Shown: positions 41,330 through 51,434 of the stretch, one piece after another
How the letters are laid out: each line of letters begins with the position of its first letter
Position numbering within the stretch: position 1 is the first letter of the stretch
Assembly: GCA_015491905.1 (NCBI GenBank)
Contig: WGGC01000094.1
Location: 16,311 to 80,310 of the forward strand
DNA length: 64,000 nt
Reading direction: 5' to 3'
DNA from: Bacteroidales bacterium
Lineage (GTDB): Bacteria; Bacteroidota; Bacteroidia; Bacteroidales; F082
The notes under the pieces: generated by a model
Seen by the model: only the letters and a program-made list of their open reading frames with translations
Told to the model about the DNA's origin: nothing
Database searches by the model: none
Position numbers and translations under genes: made by a program

Positions 41330-42769
41330 CTATTTACTTTTTAATGTCATTAATATAATATTCTCAACGTGATGTGTTTGTGGAAACATATCAACAGGTT
41401 GAACGGCTTTTATTTCGTATTTTTCATTTAAAATGGCAATATCGCGTGCCTGAGTGGCAGGATTACAACTTACGTAAATAATTTTTTGTGGTGCAGCTAA
41501 TAATATTTGTTCAATTACCTTTGGATGCATTCCGGCTCTGGGGGGATCAGTTAGTAAAACATCCGGTTTTCCATTTTTTTGTATGAATTCTTGAGTAAGG
41601 AATTTAGCCATATCACCGGTATAAAAGTCAACGTTAGAAATATTATTCTCCGTTGCATTTTTTTTGGCGTGTTGTATAGCTTCTTCTACCGATTCAATAC
41701 CAATAACCTTTTTTACAGAAGGTGCAATAAAAAGGGCAATGGTTCCGGCCCCTGTGTATAAATCGTAAACCAGCTCGTCTCCAGTAAATTTAGCAAGGTC
41801 ATGGGCTGCTTTATATAATTTCCATGCTTGTTTAGGATTTGTTTGGTAAAATGATTTAGGACTAACTTTAAATTTTAAAATGTCTCTTCCTTCTTTGGCA
41901 GGATTCATTTCTTCTAAAATAAAACCTTTTCCTTTATATAATTTTACATCCAAATCATATATAGAATCATTTTGTTTTGTATTTATTATATATAATAGTG
42001 AGCTGATAGATGGGAACTTAACAGATAAAAAATCCATAACCTGCTCTATTGCAAATGGTTGTTCTTCTCCAAAGATTACAATAACCATTAAATCACCTGT
42101 GCTGGATGTGCGGATAATTAAATTCCGAAGAAATCCTTTTTGTTCTCTTGCATTATAAAAGGAAAAATTTTTTGAAATAGTATAATCTTTTAAGGCATTA
42201 CGAATTTCATTTGAAGGGTCTTTTTGAAGGTAACAATGATGGATATCAAGAATCTTATCAAACATGCCGGGAAGGTGAAACCCTAATCCCCGAGTTTCTT
42301 TGTATTCATGTTCATTATCTGAAATTTCTTCTTCGGTGAGCCATCGTTTATTTGAAAAAGTATATTCCAGCTTATTTCGATAGAAAAAAATTTCTTCAGC
42401 ACCAATTATGTCATTTATTTCAGGGAATGGAACTTTGGCAATTCTATTCAGACTATCTTCTACTTGCTTCTGCTTAAAAGATTTTTGATATGAATAATCT
42501 AAATGCTGCCATTTACAACCACCACATAACCCGAAATGTTCACATTTTGGAGTAATTCTGTATTCGGAATATTTTTTTATTTCTTTAATCCGGCCTTCAA
42601 GATAATTCCTTCTTTTCTTAACAACCTGGACATCGACAATGTCTCCGGGAGCACCGAAAGGAATAAATAATATTTTATTATTTGCTTTAGCTACGGCTTT
42701 CCCTTCTGCACCTGCATCGGTAATTTCAATATTTTCCAATAGGGGTAACGGTCTTTTTTTTCTTCCCAT
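41330..42769 (-). CDS. 23S rRNA (uracil-5-)-methyltransferase, RumA/RlmD family
   Basis: TRAM-like N-terminus, CEHFGLCGGCKWQHLDY Fe-S cysteines, DLYTGAGTIALF, DPPRAGMH, YVSCNPATQARD. Confidence 0.94.
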   Translation of the reverse strand: MGRKKRPLPLLENIEITDAGAEGKAVAKANNKILFIPFGAPGDIVDVQVVKKRRNYLEGRIKEIKKYSEYRITPKCEHFGLCGGCKWQHLDYSYQKSFKQKQVEDSLNRIAKVPFPEINDIIGAEEIFFYRNKLEYTFSNKRWLTEEEISDNEHEYKETRGLGFHLPGMFDKILDIHHCYLQKDPSNEIRNALKDYTISKNFSFYNAREQKGFLRNLIIRTSSTGDLMVIVIFGEEQPFAIEQVMDFLSVKFPSISSLLYIINTKQNDSIYDLDVKLYKGKGFILEEMNPAKEGRDILKFKVSPKSFYQTNPKQAWKLYKAAHDLAKFTGDELVYDLYTGAGTIALFIAPSVKKVIGIESVEEAIQHAKKNATENNISNVDFYTGDMAKFLTQEFIQKNGKPDVLLTDPPRAGMHPKVIEQILLAAPQKIIYVSCNPATQARDIAILNEKYEIKAVQPVDMFPQTHHVENIILMTLKSK

Positions 42770-42956
42770 TTGTTAAGTGTTTGTATTTTAATGTTTAATT
42801 AGTGTTCTCATTTATATTGATTTATTGCAGGCTTACTTTTTTGAATAATGCCTTTATAGTGTAATGGACAGCTAATTATATATTTGGGTATGTTTTTTTT
42901 TAAGTCGGCAAAGATAAATTTTATTTAAAGATTAGAAATATTTGTTTTAATAAAAA

Positions 42957-45902
42957 TTATCGTTTTAATGCATCAAAAAGAATCTCCACAGGATGTAATG
43001 CTTTGCGATTAGTTCCATCTAATATCTGATGCCGGCATGAGGTTCCCGGAGCAGCAATGATAGTGTTATTTATGCTGTTTCTAACTGCCGGAAATAAAAC
43101 CATTTCCCCAATTTTCATACTTAATTCGTAGTGTTCTTTTTCATATCCAAAAGAACCTGCCATACCACAGCAACCTGAAGGGATTTCTTCAACGGTATAA
43201 TTTGAAGGGAAACTTAAAATATATAAAGTTGGACCGGTGGAAGCCAAAGATTTTTGATGACAATGTCCGTGTAATTTAATATGCTGTTTTTTTTGAGTAA
43301 AATGATCTTTCTTAATTTTATTTTTCTGCATTTCTTTTTGTAAGAATTCGTCAATCATCAAAGCGTTTTTTGATAAAGTTTTGGCTTTATTTCTTACCGA
43401 AGGTTCTGCCAAATCTATATACTCATCTCTGAATGTTAAAATTGCTGAAGGTTCAATGCCAATTAACGGAGTATCCTCAGAAATGATTTCCGATAACAAC
43501 CGAACATTTTTATTGGCAATTTGTTTGGCTTTTTTTACTAAACCTTTGGAAAGATAAGTTCGTGCGCTTTCTTCATGTTTAGGGATTAGAACTTTATATC
43601 CTAATCTGTTTAATAGCAAAATGGCTTTGATGCCTATTTCTGTATCGTTAAAACGGGTAAATTCATCATTAAAAAGATAAACGGTACCGTTTGGAAAACG
43701 TGTGTCTTGTTTTTTTATGTTTTTCCTATACCACTGATCTAGTGTTACCTTTGCAAGTTTTGGAAATTTGCGCTCCGGAGAAAATCCCAATATTTTGGCA
43801 TTAATTTTTGATATAGAACCGTTAGTTTGTATGAAATTATATATAGAAGTAAACTTACTTCCAAGTAAATTTACTTTGCCAATATTGGCAATTAGTTTTG
43901 ATCGCAAAGGTATTCCGTGTTCCTCATAATAATGCTGTAAAAATTCAGCTTTTAATTTTGTAATATCTACACTTGAAGGGCATTCTGATTTACAGGCTTT
44001 ACAGGATAGGCACATATCCAGTGTCTGATATATTTCATCATTATCGAAAGGGTTTTCCTGATTAGGTTTACTTAAAAACTCTCTCAATATATTAGCGCGG
44101 GCACGTGTTGTCTTGTCTTCATCTTTAGTTGCCATGTAGCTTGGGCACATGGTGCCTCCCATTATTGCAGATTTACGACATTCTCCGGTTCCATTGCATT
44201 TTTCAGCGGCCCGTACTATACCCATATCTTTTGAAAAATCGAAATAGGTTTTAATTTCCGGAGTTTCCTGGCCGGGGATATAACGTAAAGATGTATTCAT
44301 TTTAGGGGTATCCGTTATTTTACCCGGATTAAAAATATTTTTATCATCCCAGTTATGCTTGATATCTTTAAAAAGAGTGTAAATCTTTTCTCCCACCATT
44401 ATTGAAATGAATTCGCCTCGCAGTCTTCCATCCCCATGTTCTCCACTTAAAGAACCATTGTATTTTTTCACCAACCGGGCCGATTCCAATGCTATTTCAT
44501 GAAATAATTCAACTTCTTTTTTGTCTTTTAAGTTCATCACCGGACGTAGATGCAGTTCTCCTGTCGAAATATGTGCATAATAAACACAATCTTTGTTGTA
44601 TTTTTTTAGAATTTTATTAAAATCAGATATATATTCAGGTAATACTTTTGGATTTACCGCTGTATCTTCTGTAACGGCTACTGGCTTTGCATCACCGGGC
44701 ATATTGTTTAAAATACCTAATCCGGCTTTTCGTAAATCCCATACTTTATCCATATCTTTTCCTGTAATTAATGGGAAATGAAAGCCATACCCTTTACTTC
44801 TCATGGTTTTCTCCAGCTTAACGGCTTTTTTTTCTATGTCTCCCATGCTTTCTCCCAAAAATTCTACAATAAGAATAGCGCCGGGATCTCCCTTGAGGAA
44901 AAATCTGTTTTTACGCTGTTCAATATTTTCTTTGGTTAAATCCAGAATGACTTTGTCCATTAACTCGACCGAATATGGTGATAATTTAAGGGCTATTAAA
45001 TTTGCTTTTAATGACTCTTCAACAGTGTTTAAATGAACACATACTAATCCTTTGTGTTCGGATGGAACAGGTTCAAGGTTTAATTTTAAAGAGGTTGTAA
45101 AAGCCAGTGTACCTTCACTTCCTGCCAACAGTTTTGAAAAATTGAATGACTCACCACCTTTTCTCCATGGTTCCATTTCCAGCAATAAGTCGAGGGCATA
45201 ACCTGTATTTCTTCTTTTTAAAGAAAGATCAGGATATTGTTGGTTAATTTCTTTTTGTATATCTTTTTGATCGAGAATGTTTTTTATTTGTCTATAAAGT
45301 TTTCCTTCCAGCGTCTCTAATTGCAGTTTTTTGTTGAATTCCTCCTTAGAAATGTTTCCAAACGAAACTTCCGATTCATCGCTTAGAATGGTATTTACTT
45401 CTTTTATATGATCTCTTGTACTTCCATATACAAGAGAATGAGCTCCACATGAATTATTTCCCAGCATACCTCCCAGCATAGCCCTGTTAGATGTTGAGGT
45501 TTCCGGGGCGAAAAATAATCCATAAGGTTTTAAAAATAAATTTAATTCATCTCTGACAACTCCGGGCTCAACAATAACCCAGCGTTCTTTAACGTTAACT
45601 TCAACTATTTTATTAAAATATTTTGAAATATCTACTACAATGCCATTGCCAACAACCTGGCCTGCAAGGGAGGTGCCTGCGGCCCTTGGAATCAATGATG
45701 TTTCGTTTTCCTTCGCAAAATGAATTAACTTTTTAATGTCTGATTTATTTTTAGGATATGAAACTGCTAATGGGATTTCCTTATATGTTGATGCATCAGT
45801 AGCATAGATTAACCTAATGGTTTCTCCCCAGTATATTTCACCACTTAATATTTTATTTAAAGAGGCTAACATTTCAGGAGTGATTTGCTTAATGGTATCC
45901 AT
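42957..45902 (-). CDS. FAD-linked oxidase fused to Fe-S (CCG-domain) oxidoreductase, D-lactate dehydrogenase/YdiJ-like
   Basis: FAD-binding region PRAAGTSLAGQVVGNGIVVDIS, LSGEHGDGRLRGEF, CLSCKACKSECPSSVDI, C-terminal GCCGMAGSFGYE. Start set at MDTIKQITPEM. Confidence 0.92.
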   Translation of the reverse strand: MDTIKQITPEMLASLNKILSGEIYWGETIRLIYATDASTYKEIPLAVSYPKNKSDIKKLIHFAKENETSLIPRAAGTSLAGQVVGNGIVVDISKYFNKIVEVNVKERWVIVEPGVVRDELNLFLKPYGLFFAPETSTSNRAMLGGMLGNNSCGAHSLVYGSTRDHIKEVNTILSDESEVSFGNISKEEFNKKLQLETLEGKLYRQIKNILDQKDIQKEINQQYPDLSLKRRNTGYALDLLLEMEPWRKGGESFNFSKLLAGSEGTLAFTTSLKLNLEPVPSEHKGLVCVHLNTVEESLKANLIALKLSPYSVELMDKVILDLTKENIEQRKNRFFLKGDPGAILIVEFLGESMGDIEKKAVKLEKTMRSKGYGFHFPLITGKDMDKVWDLRKAGLGILNNMPGDAKPVAVTEDTAVNPKVLPEYISDFNKILKKYNKDCVYYAHISTGELHLRPVMNLKDKKEVELFHEIALESARLVKKYNGSLSGEHGDGRLRGEFISIMVGEKIYTLFKDIKHNWDDKNIFNPGKITDTPKMNTSLRYIPGQETPEIKTYFDFSKDMGIVRAAEKCNGTGECRKSAIMGGTMCPSYMATKDEDKTTRARANILREFLSKPNQENPFDNDEIYQTLDMCLSCKACKSECPSSVDITKLKAEFLQHYYEEHGIPLRSKLIANIGKVNLLGSKFTSIYNFIQTNGSISKINAKILGFSPERKFPKLAKVTLDQWYRKNIKKQDTRFPNGTVYLFNDEFTRFNDTEIGIKAILLLNRLGYKVLIPKHEESARTYLSKGLVKKAKQIANKNVRLLSEIISEDTPLIGIEPSAILTFRDEYIDLAEPSVRNKAKTLSKNALMIDEFLQKEMQKNKIKKDHFTQKKQHIKLHGHCHQKSLASTGPTLYILSFPSNYTVEEIPSGCCGMAGSFGYEKEHYELSMKIGEMVLFPAVRNSINNTIIAAPGTSCRHQILDGTNRKALHPVEILFDALKR

Positions 45903-45938
45903 AAGATTTAATTTCTGTATATTCTGGTTAAAAATAGC

Positions 45939-45946
45939 CAAAAATA
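45939..45946 (-). promoter_or_regulatory. -7 box TATTTTTG for the FAD/Fe-S oxidoreductase
   Basis: Exact TAnnTTTG on the minus strand; the ORF-track TTG start lies inside it. Confidence 0.55.
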
Positions 45947-46106
45947 AACTAAAGCTTTGTATTGTAGCAATTAATTTTAATATTTTAGTTGAAATAGGTT
46001 TTCTGAAATGAATTAAATTTTTATTTTAAAGTCTTTATTCAATCTTTAAATATTCTACCCTTTTGTTTAAATTACTTGTTTATTTTTGTAAATAAATTTT
46101 TAGAAA

Positions 46107-47384
46107 ATGGCAATTTTTATTAAAAATATTAAAAGTCTGATTAATGTTGAGAATATTCCAAAAGACAAAGCAAGTGGCATTGAAATGGCAAATATGCAAA
46201 GTCTGGATAATGCCTGGATATTGATTCGAAATGACAAGATTATAGATTTTGGATTAATGGATAAACTGGATGAGAAAAAAATTTCTTTTTCTAAAGAGGA
46301 AGTGGAAATATTAAATGCAGAGGGTAAAATGGTTATGCCTGCATTTGTCGATTCGCATACTCATTTGGTTTTTCCTGATACGCGTGAGAAGGAATATGTT
46401 TATAAAATTAAGGGGTTGTCTTATGAAGAAATAGCCAAAAGGGGTGGGGGCATTTTAAACTCTTCACGTAAAATGAAAGAAATTTCCACTGAAGAATTAT
46501 TTGTATCTTCTTATCATAGGGCGTTAGAGGCTATGCGATGGGGTACAGGAGCATTAGAAATTAAAAGTGGATATGGCCTTTCATGGGAGTTGGAGAAGAA
46601 AATGCTTTTGGTAATTAAAAAATTAAAAAAAGCATTGCCTATTCCTGTTAAATCTACTTTTTTGGGAGCGCATGCTGTTCCGGAAGAATATAAAAGTAAT
46701 CCTGATAAGTATGTTGATATTGTAGTAAATGAAATGATTCCGAAGGTGTCGGAAGAGAAACTTGCTGATTTTATTGATGTATTTTGTGATCGAGGTTTTT
46801 TTACTGTTGCCCAAACAGAGCGAATTTTAGCCGCCGGACAACAATATGGGTTACGAGCTAAAATTCACGCCAACGAATTGGATTTTTCGGGTGGTGTACA
46901 GGTTGGCGTTAAGTATAATGCTCTTTCAGTAGATCACCTTGAGTATATGGGTGATGATGAGTTAAGGACATTGTCGGGTTCTAAAACTATGCCAACAATT
47001 TTGCCGGGGGCAGCTTTTTTCCTGGGATTGAAATTAGCACCTGCACGTAAAATTATTGATAAAGGGCTCCCTCTTGCTATGGCTACTGATTTTAATCCCG
47101 GCTCTTCGCCTTCAGGAAATATGCAAATGATTGTTTCCATGGCTTCAATATTATATCATATGCTTCCGGAAGAAGCTATTACGGCAACTACTCTAAATAC
47201 CGCTTATGCCTTGGGATTAAGTAATAAAATAGGAAGCATTGCCAAAGGAAAAAAAGCTAATCTTATCATAACAAAAAAAATACCTTCTATTGATTATTTA
47301 CCTTATGCTTATGGGGAAAATAAATTAGATTTGCTCATGATTAATGGAGAGTTTATAAATTTTGATAGAATAGAAAAAATATAA
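46107..47384 (+). CDS. hutI: Imidazolonepropionase
   Basis: MPAFVDSHTHLVFPDTREKEY, RGGGILNSSRKM, SVDHLEYMGDDEL, ATDFNPGSSPSGNMQMI. Confidence 0.95.
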   Translation: MAIFIKNIKSLINVENIPKDKASGIEMANMQSLDNAWILIRNDKIIDFGLMDKLDEKKISFSKEEVEILNAEGKMVMPAFVDSHTHLVFPDTREKEYVYKIKGLSYEEIAKRGGGILNSSRKMKEISTEELFVSSYHRALEAMRWGTGALEIKSGYGLSWELEKKMLLVIKKLKKALPIPVKSTFLGAHAVPEEYKSNPDKYVDIVVNEMIPKVSEEKLADFIDVFCDRGFFTVAQTERILAAGQQYGLRAKIHANELDFSGGVQVGVKYNALSVDHLEYMGDDELRTLSGSKTMPTILPGAAFFLGLKLAPARKIIDKGLPLAMATDFNPGSSPSGNMQMIVSMASILYHMLPEEAITATTLNTAYALGLSNKIGSIAKGKKANLIITKKIPSIDYLPYAYGENKLDLLMINGEFINFDRIEKI

Positions 47385-47398
47385 AAAAATTAACAGAT

Positions 47399-49099
47399 AT
47401 GCAAAAACAACTCATTGAATGTGTCCCCAATTTTAGTGAAGGCCGGGATATGACAATAATAAAACAAATTACGGATGAAATAGAAAAGGTTGAAGGTGTA
47501 AAGCTCCTGGATGTTGATCCTGGAGCAGCAACTAACAGAACTGTAGTAACATTTGTTGGCTCACCTGATGAAGTTATAGAAGCTGCTTATCATGCAATAA
47601 AAAAGGCATCTGAAATAATTGACATGAAACATCATCATGGAGAACATCCAAGGTTTGGGGCAACAGATGTTTGTCCGTTGGTGCCTGTTTCCAATATAAC
47701 CATGGAAGAAACGGTGGAGTATGCCAGAAAATTGGCTAAAAGAGTTGGTGACGAACTTGAGATCCCTGTTTATTGTTATGAAAATGCTGCCTTTTCAGAG
47801 GAAAGAAAAAACCTTGCTAACTGTCGTTCCGGAGAATACGAAGGCCTGGCAGAAAAGTTAAAAAATCCCGATTGGAAACCTGATTTTGGATCTGATGTTT
47901 ATAATGAAAAAGTAGCTAAGACTGGGGCAACTGCAATAGGCGCCAGAGATTTTTTAGTTGCTTATAATATTAATCTTAATACTACTTCTACCCGCAGGGC
48001 AAACGCTATTGCCTTTGATGTAAGAGAACGTGGTCGTGTAAAACGTATAGGAAACCCCATAACAGGAAAAATTTTAAAAGATGAAAAAGGAAATCCTGTT
48101 ATGATTCCCGGTTCATTAAAAGCTGTGAAAGCTATAGGCTGGTATATAGAAGAATATGGTATTGCGCAGATATCCATGAACTTAACAAATATTTCAATAA
48201 CTCCTGTACATGTTGCTTTTGATGAGGTTTGCAAAAAAGCAAATGCCAGGGGAATACGAGTTACAGGTTCAGAACTTGTTGGGTTGATTCCGTTAAATGC
48301 CATGCTGGAAGCAGGAAAGTATTTTTTACGGAAACAAAAACGTTCTTTAGGTGTTGACAGGGACGAACTGCTCAAAATTGCAATTAAATCTTTAGGATTG
48401 AATGATTTAAAGCCTTTTAATCCAAAAGAAAGAATTATTGAGTTCTTACTGGAAGAAAAAGAAAGTAAATTAACAGATAAATCTTTAATTGAATTTGCTA
48501 ATGAAACAGCTTCGGAATCACCGGCTCCGGGGGGTGGTTCTATATCTGCTTACGTAGGGGCTCTTGGTGTTTCCCTGGGTACAATGGTTGCCAATTTATC
48601 TGCACATAAAAGAGGTTGGGATGATAAGTGGGAAATGTTTTCCGATGTAGCTGAAAAAGGACAAAGAATTAAAGAGGATTTACTTTTTCTTGTTGATGAG
48701 GATACAAATGCATTTAACAAAATTATGGATGCATTTAAACTCCCCAATAAAACGGAAGAAGAAAAATTATATCGTAGAAAAGCTATTGAAGACGCTTCAA
48801 AATATGCTATGGAAGTACCTGTTAAAGTAATGGAAAAATCTTATGAATCAATGGAAATTTTAAGAAGTATGGCTGAAAATGGTAATCCAAACTCTGTCTC
48901 TGATGCCGGCGTTGGTGCCTTATGTGCACTTACTGCTGCTGAAGGTGCTTTTTTAAATGTTAAAATAAATGCTACCGGAATTACAGATCAGGAATTTAAA
49001 AGTAAACTGTTGAAAAAAGGTGAGCAGCTACTTGAGCAAACCAAAAATTGTAAAAGCGAAGTGTTGAATACTGTAGAACAAAAAATTCAATCTTTATAA
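47399..49099 (+). CDS. ftcD: Glutamate formimidoyltransferase fused to cyclodeaminase
   Basis: IECVPNFSEGRD, HHHGEHPRFGATDVCPLVP, then SPAPGGGSISAYVGALGVSLGTMVANLS. Confidence 0.94.
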   Translation: MQKQLIECVPNFSEGRDMTIIKQITDEIEKVEGVKLLDVDPGAATNRTVVTFVGSPDEVIEAAYHAIKKASEIIDMKHHHGEHPRFGATDVCPLVPVSNITMEETVEYARKLAKRVGDELEIPVYCYENAAFSEERKNLANCRSGEYEGLAEKLKNPDWKPDFGSDVYNEKVAKTGATAIGARDFLVAYNINLNTTSTRRANAIAFDVRERGRVKRIGNPITGKILKDEKGNPVMIPGSLKAVKAIGWYIEEYGIAQISMNLTNISITPVHVAFDEVCKKANARGIRVTGSELVGLIPLNAMLEAGKYFLRKQKRSLGVDRDELLKIAIKSLGLNDLKPFNPKERIIEFLLEEKESKLTDKSLIEFANETASESPAPGGGSISAYVGALGVSLGTMVANLSAHKRGWDDKWEMFSDVAEKGQRIKEDLLFLVDEDTNAFNKIMDAFKLPNKTEEEKLYRRKAIEDASKYAMEVPVKVMEKSYESMEILRSMAENGNPNSVSDAGVGALCALTAAEGAFLNVKINATGITDQEFKSKLLKKGEQLLEQTKNCKSEVLNTVEQKIQSL

Positions 49100-49138
49100 T
49101 CTAAAGTGCTAATTATTTAATATTTTAAATTATCTGAA

Positions 49139-49768
49139 ATGCTAACAACTTTACTTCTTTATTTTACATCTTTTTTCACGTTGATGAATCCTTTAGGCTC
49201 AATGCCTATTTTCCTGGGACTTACTGATGGTTTAAATAATAAACAAAGAAGAAGCACTGCTACAAAGGCGATTATTACGGCTTTTATAACTTTGGTGGTT
49301 TTTGCTTTTGCCGGGAAGTATTTGTTTGAATTTTTTAATATTTCTATTAACGGGTTGAAAATAGTAGGTAGTATTATTTTCTTTATTATGGGGTATGATA
49401 TGCTGAATTCAAAAATAGGAAGACTAAAATCAAATGATGAGGAGGATGACAGCAGTGAAGATAGTGGTGATATTGCTTTTTCTCCCTTAGGAATACCATT
49501 ACTTGCCGGTCCCGGCTCTATTACTAATGCAATGGTGCTTATGGGGGAAAGCAGTTCGTGGACAGATAAAGGTGTTCTGGTAATTTCAATTTTCCTGGTT
49601 TCTTTAACTTCTCTTTTTATTTTATGGGGATCTTCAGGAATTATTAAAATACTGGGAAATCAAGGTACTAAAATAATGACAAAATTAATGGGTTTGATTT
49701 TGATGATTATAGCAGTGGAATTTTTCTTTTCAGGAGTAACCCCTTTTGTTAAGGTTATGCTGCATTAA
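49139..49768 (+). CDS. MarC-family membrane protein
   Basis: FTLMNPLGSMPIFLGLT, GIPLLAGPGSITNAMVL; TM helices. Confidence 0.92.
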   Translation: MLTTLLLYFTSFFTLMNPLGSMPIFLGLTDGLNNKQRRSTATKAIITAFITLVVFAFAGKYLFEFFNISINGLKIVGSIIFFIMGYDMLNSKIGRLKSNDEEDDSSEDSGDIAFSPLGIPLLAGPGSITNAMVLMGESSSWTDKGVLVISIFLVSLTSLFILWGSSGIIKILGNQGTKIMTKLMGLILMIIAVEFFFSGVTPFVKVMLH

Positions 49769-49960
49769 TTATTTTTTTATAAAATGAAATTTTCAATATA
49801 GTTGTACGTCTCTTAAAATACAATTTTTATTAAATTAAAGCTTTAATACTGATTTTTTTAACATGTTGCGATTTAACCTTATTAATATCAGTATTTTATG
49901 TTTTTTTATTATAAAAGGTAAAATTCTGCTAAAAAATTAGGATAATATAAGGGGAGTTTG

Positions 49961-49968
49961 TATTTTTG
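49961..49968 (+). promoter_or_regulatory. -7 box TATTTTTG for the rpmG operon
   Basis: Exact TAnnTTTG; contains the ORF-track TTG start 49966. Confidence 0.6.
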
Positions 49969-49998
49969 CCGTCCAAAAAAATTAAAAGTAGTAATATA

Positions 49999-50187
49999 AT
50001 GGCTAAGAAAAGTAAGGACGCAAGAATTCAGGTGATTCTGGAATGTACAGAACACAAAAATAGCGGTATGCCGGGGACTTCCAGATACATTACAACAAAA
50101 AATAAAAAGAATACCCCCGAACGTCTGGAGTTAAAAAAATATAACCCCATATTAAAGAGAATGACAATTCATAGAGAAATTAAATAA
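49999..50187 (+). CDS. rpmG: 50S ribosomal protein bL33 (cysteine-poor form)
   Basis: [50 protein letters not shown]. Confidence 0.95.
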   Translation: MAKKSKDARIQVILECTEHKNSGMPGTSRYITTKNKKNTPERLELKKYNPILKRMTIHREIK

Positions 50188-50195
50188 TTTGAATC

Positions 50196-50348
50196 ATGGC
50201 TAAGAAAACAGTTGCTTCGTTACAATCATCAGGAAAAGATTATGCTAAAGTGATTAAGATGATAAAATCTTCTAAATCAGGAGCCTATTCTTTTAAAGAA
50301 GAAATTATTCCTACAAATATGGTAAAAGATTACTTTGCAAAGAAATAA
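50196..50348 (+). CDS. DUF4295-like 50-aa protein, absent from the ORF track
   Basis: MAKKTVASLQSSGKDYAKVIKMIKSSKSGAYSFKEEIIPTNMVKDYFAKK*; 8 nt after rpmG, ahead of ftsY. Confidence 0.88.
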   Translation: MAKKTVASLQSSGKDYAKVIKMIKSSKSGAYSFKEEIIPTNMVKDYFAKK

Positions 50349-50372
50349 GCATATTTTATAATGTATAATTAC

Positions 50373-50409
50373 TAAAAGGCTTTTTCCCTATTGGGAAAAG
50401 GCTTTTTTT
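50373..50409 (+). terminator. Rho-independent terminator after DUF4295
   Basis: GGCTTTTTCCC-TATT-GGGAAAAGGC followed by TTTTTTT. Confidence 0.8.
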
Positions 50410-50468
50410 GTTTATTTTTAATGTGTCTTTTAAAGATATAAATTAATACTTATCTAAAATTCAATAAA

Positions 50469-51422
50469 ATGGGTATTTTTTCCTTTTTTTCTTCTAAAGA
50501 ACAAAAAGAAGAACTAAATAAAGGTCTTGAAAAAACAAAACAAAGTGTTTTTTCAAAACTAACAAAAGCTGTTGCCGGCAAATCAAAAGTGGATGACGAT
50601 GTGTTGGATAATCTGGAAGAAATACTGGTAACTTCTGATGTTGGTGTTGAAACTACATTGAAAATTATCAGACGAATAGAAGATAGAGTTGCTAGAGATA
50701 AATATCTGGGTATCGATGAGTTGAATGGTATCCTGAAAGAAGAAATAATTAATTTGCTCCAGGAAAATAATAGTGGCGATGGTGTGGATTTCGAATTACC
50801 AAAGGATAAGAAACCATATGTTATACTTGTTGTAGGTGTTAATGGGGTTGGAAAAACTACAACTATTGGAAAACTTGCGTATAATTTTAAAAGAGTAAAT
50901 AAATCAGTTGTTTTGGGTGCAGCTGATACTTTTAGAGCTGCTGCTGTAAATCAATTAACAATTTGGTCTGAGAGGGTAGGGGTACCTATTGTTAAACAGG
51001 ATATGGGTTCTGACCCTGCTTCTGTTGCATATGATACAGTAAAATCTGCCATTTCTCGTGATGCTGATGTAGCCATTATTGACACAGCCGGTAGGTTGCA
51101 TAATAAAGTCAATTTGATGAATGAGCTTACTAAAATTAAAAGGGTGATGCAAAAACTTATTCCTGATGCCCCTCATGAGGTTTTATTAGTGTTGGATGCG
51201 TCTACCGGACAAAATGCTATTGAACAGGCTAAACAGTTTATTGCTGCTACTGAGGTGACAGCTATTGCTCTTACTAAACTTGACGGAACAGCAAAAGGTG
51301 GAGTTGTAATTGGGATTTCTGATACTTTTAAGATTCCTGTAAAATATATCGGTGTTGGTGAAAAAATGATCGATCTACAGGCATTTAATCGTAAAGAATT
51401 TGTTGAATCTCTGTTTTCTTAA
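50469..51422 (+). CDS. ftsY: Signal recognition particle receptor FtsY
   Basis: VVGVNGVGKTTTIGKLA, AADTFRAAAVNQL, DTAGRLHNKVNLMNEL, ALTKLDGTAKGG. Confidence 0.96.
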   Translation: MGIFSFFSSKEQKEELNKGLEKTKQSVFSKLTKAVAGKSKVDDDVLDNLEEILVTSDVGVETTLKIIRRIEDRVARDKYLGIDELNGILKEEIINLLQENNSGDGVDFELPKDKKPYVILVVGVNGVGKTTTIGKLAYNFKRVNKSVVLGAADTFRAAAVNQLTIWSERVGVPIVKQDMGSDPASVAYDTVKSAISRDADVAIIDTAGRLHNKVNLMNELTKIKRVMQKLIPDAPHEVLLVLDASTGQNAIEQAKQFIAATEVTAIALTKLDGTAKGGVVIGISDTFKIPVKYIGVGEKMIDLQAFNRKEFVESLFS

Positions 51423-51434
51423 TTTCTTAACCAT

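Noticed and set aside
47962-48375. 137-aa minus-strand ORF inside ftcD
   Set aside because: Antisense to a clear ftcD coding region; the translation looks like a shadow ORF.
46107-49099. Complete histidine-utilisation operon
   Set aside because: Only hutI and ftcD are present; hutH and hutU are not in the window.
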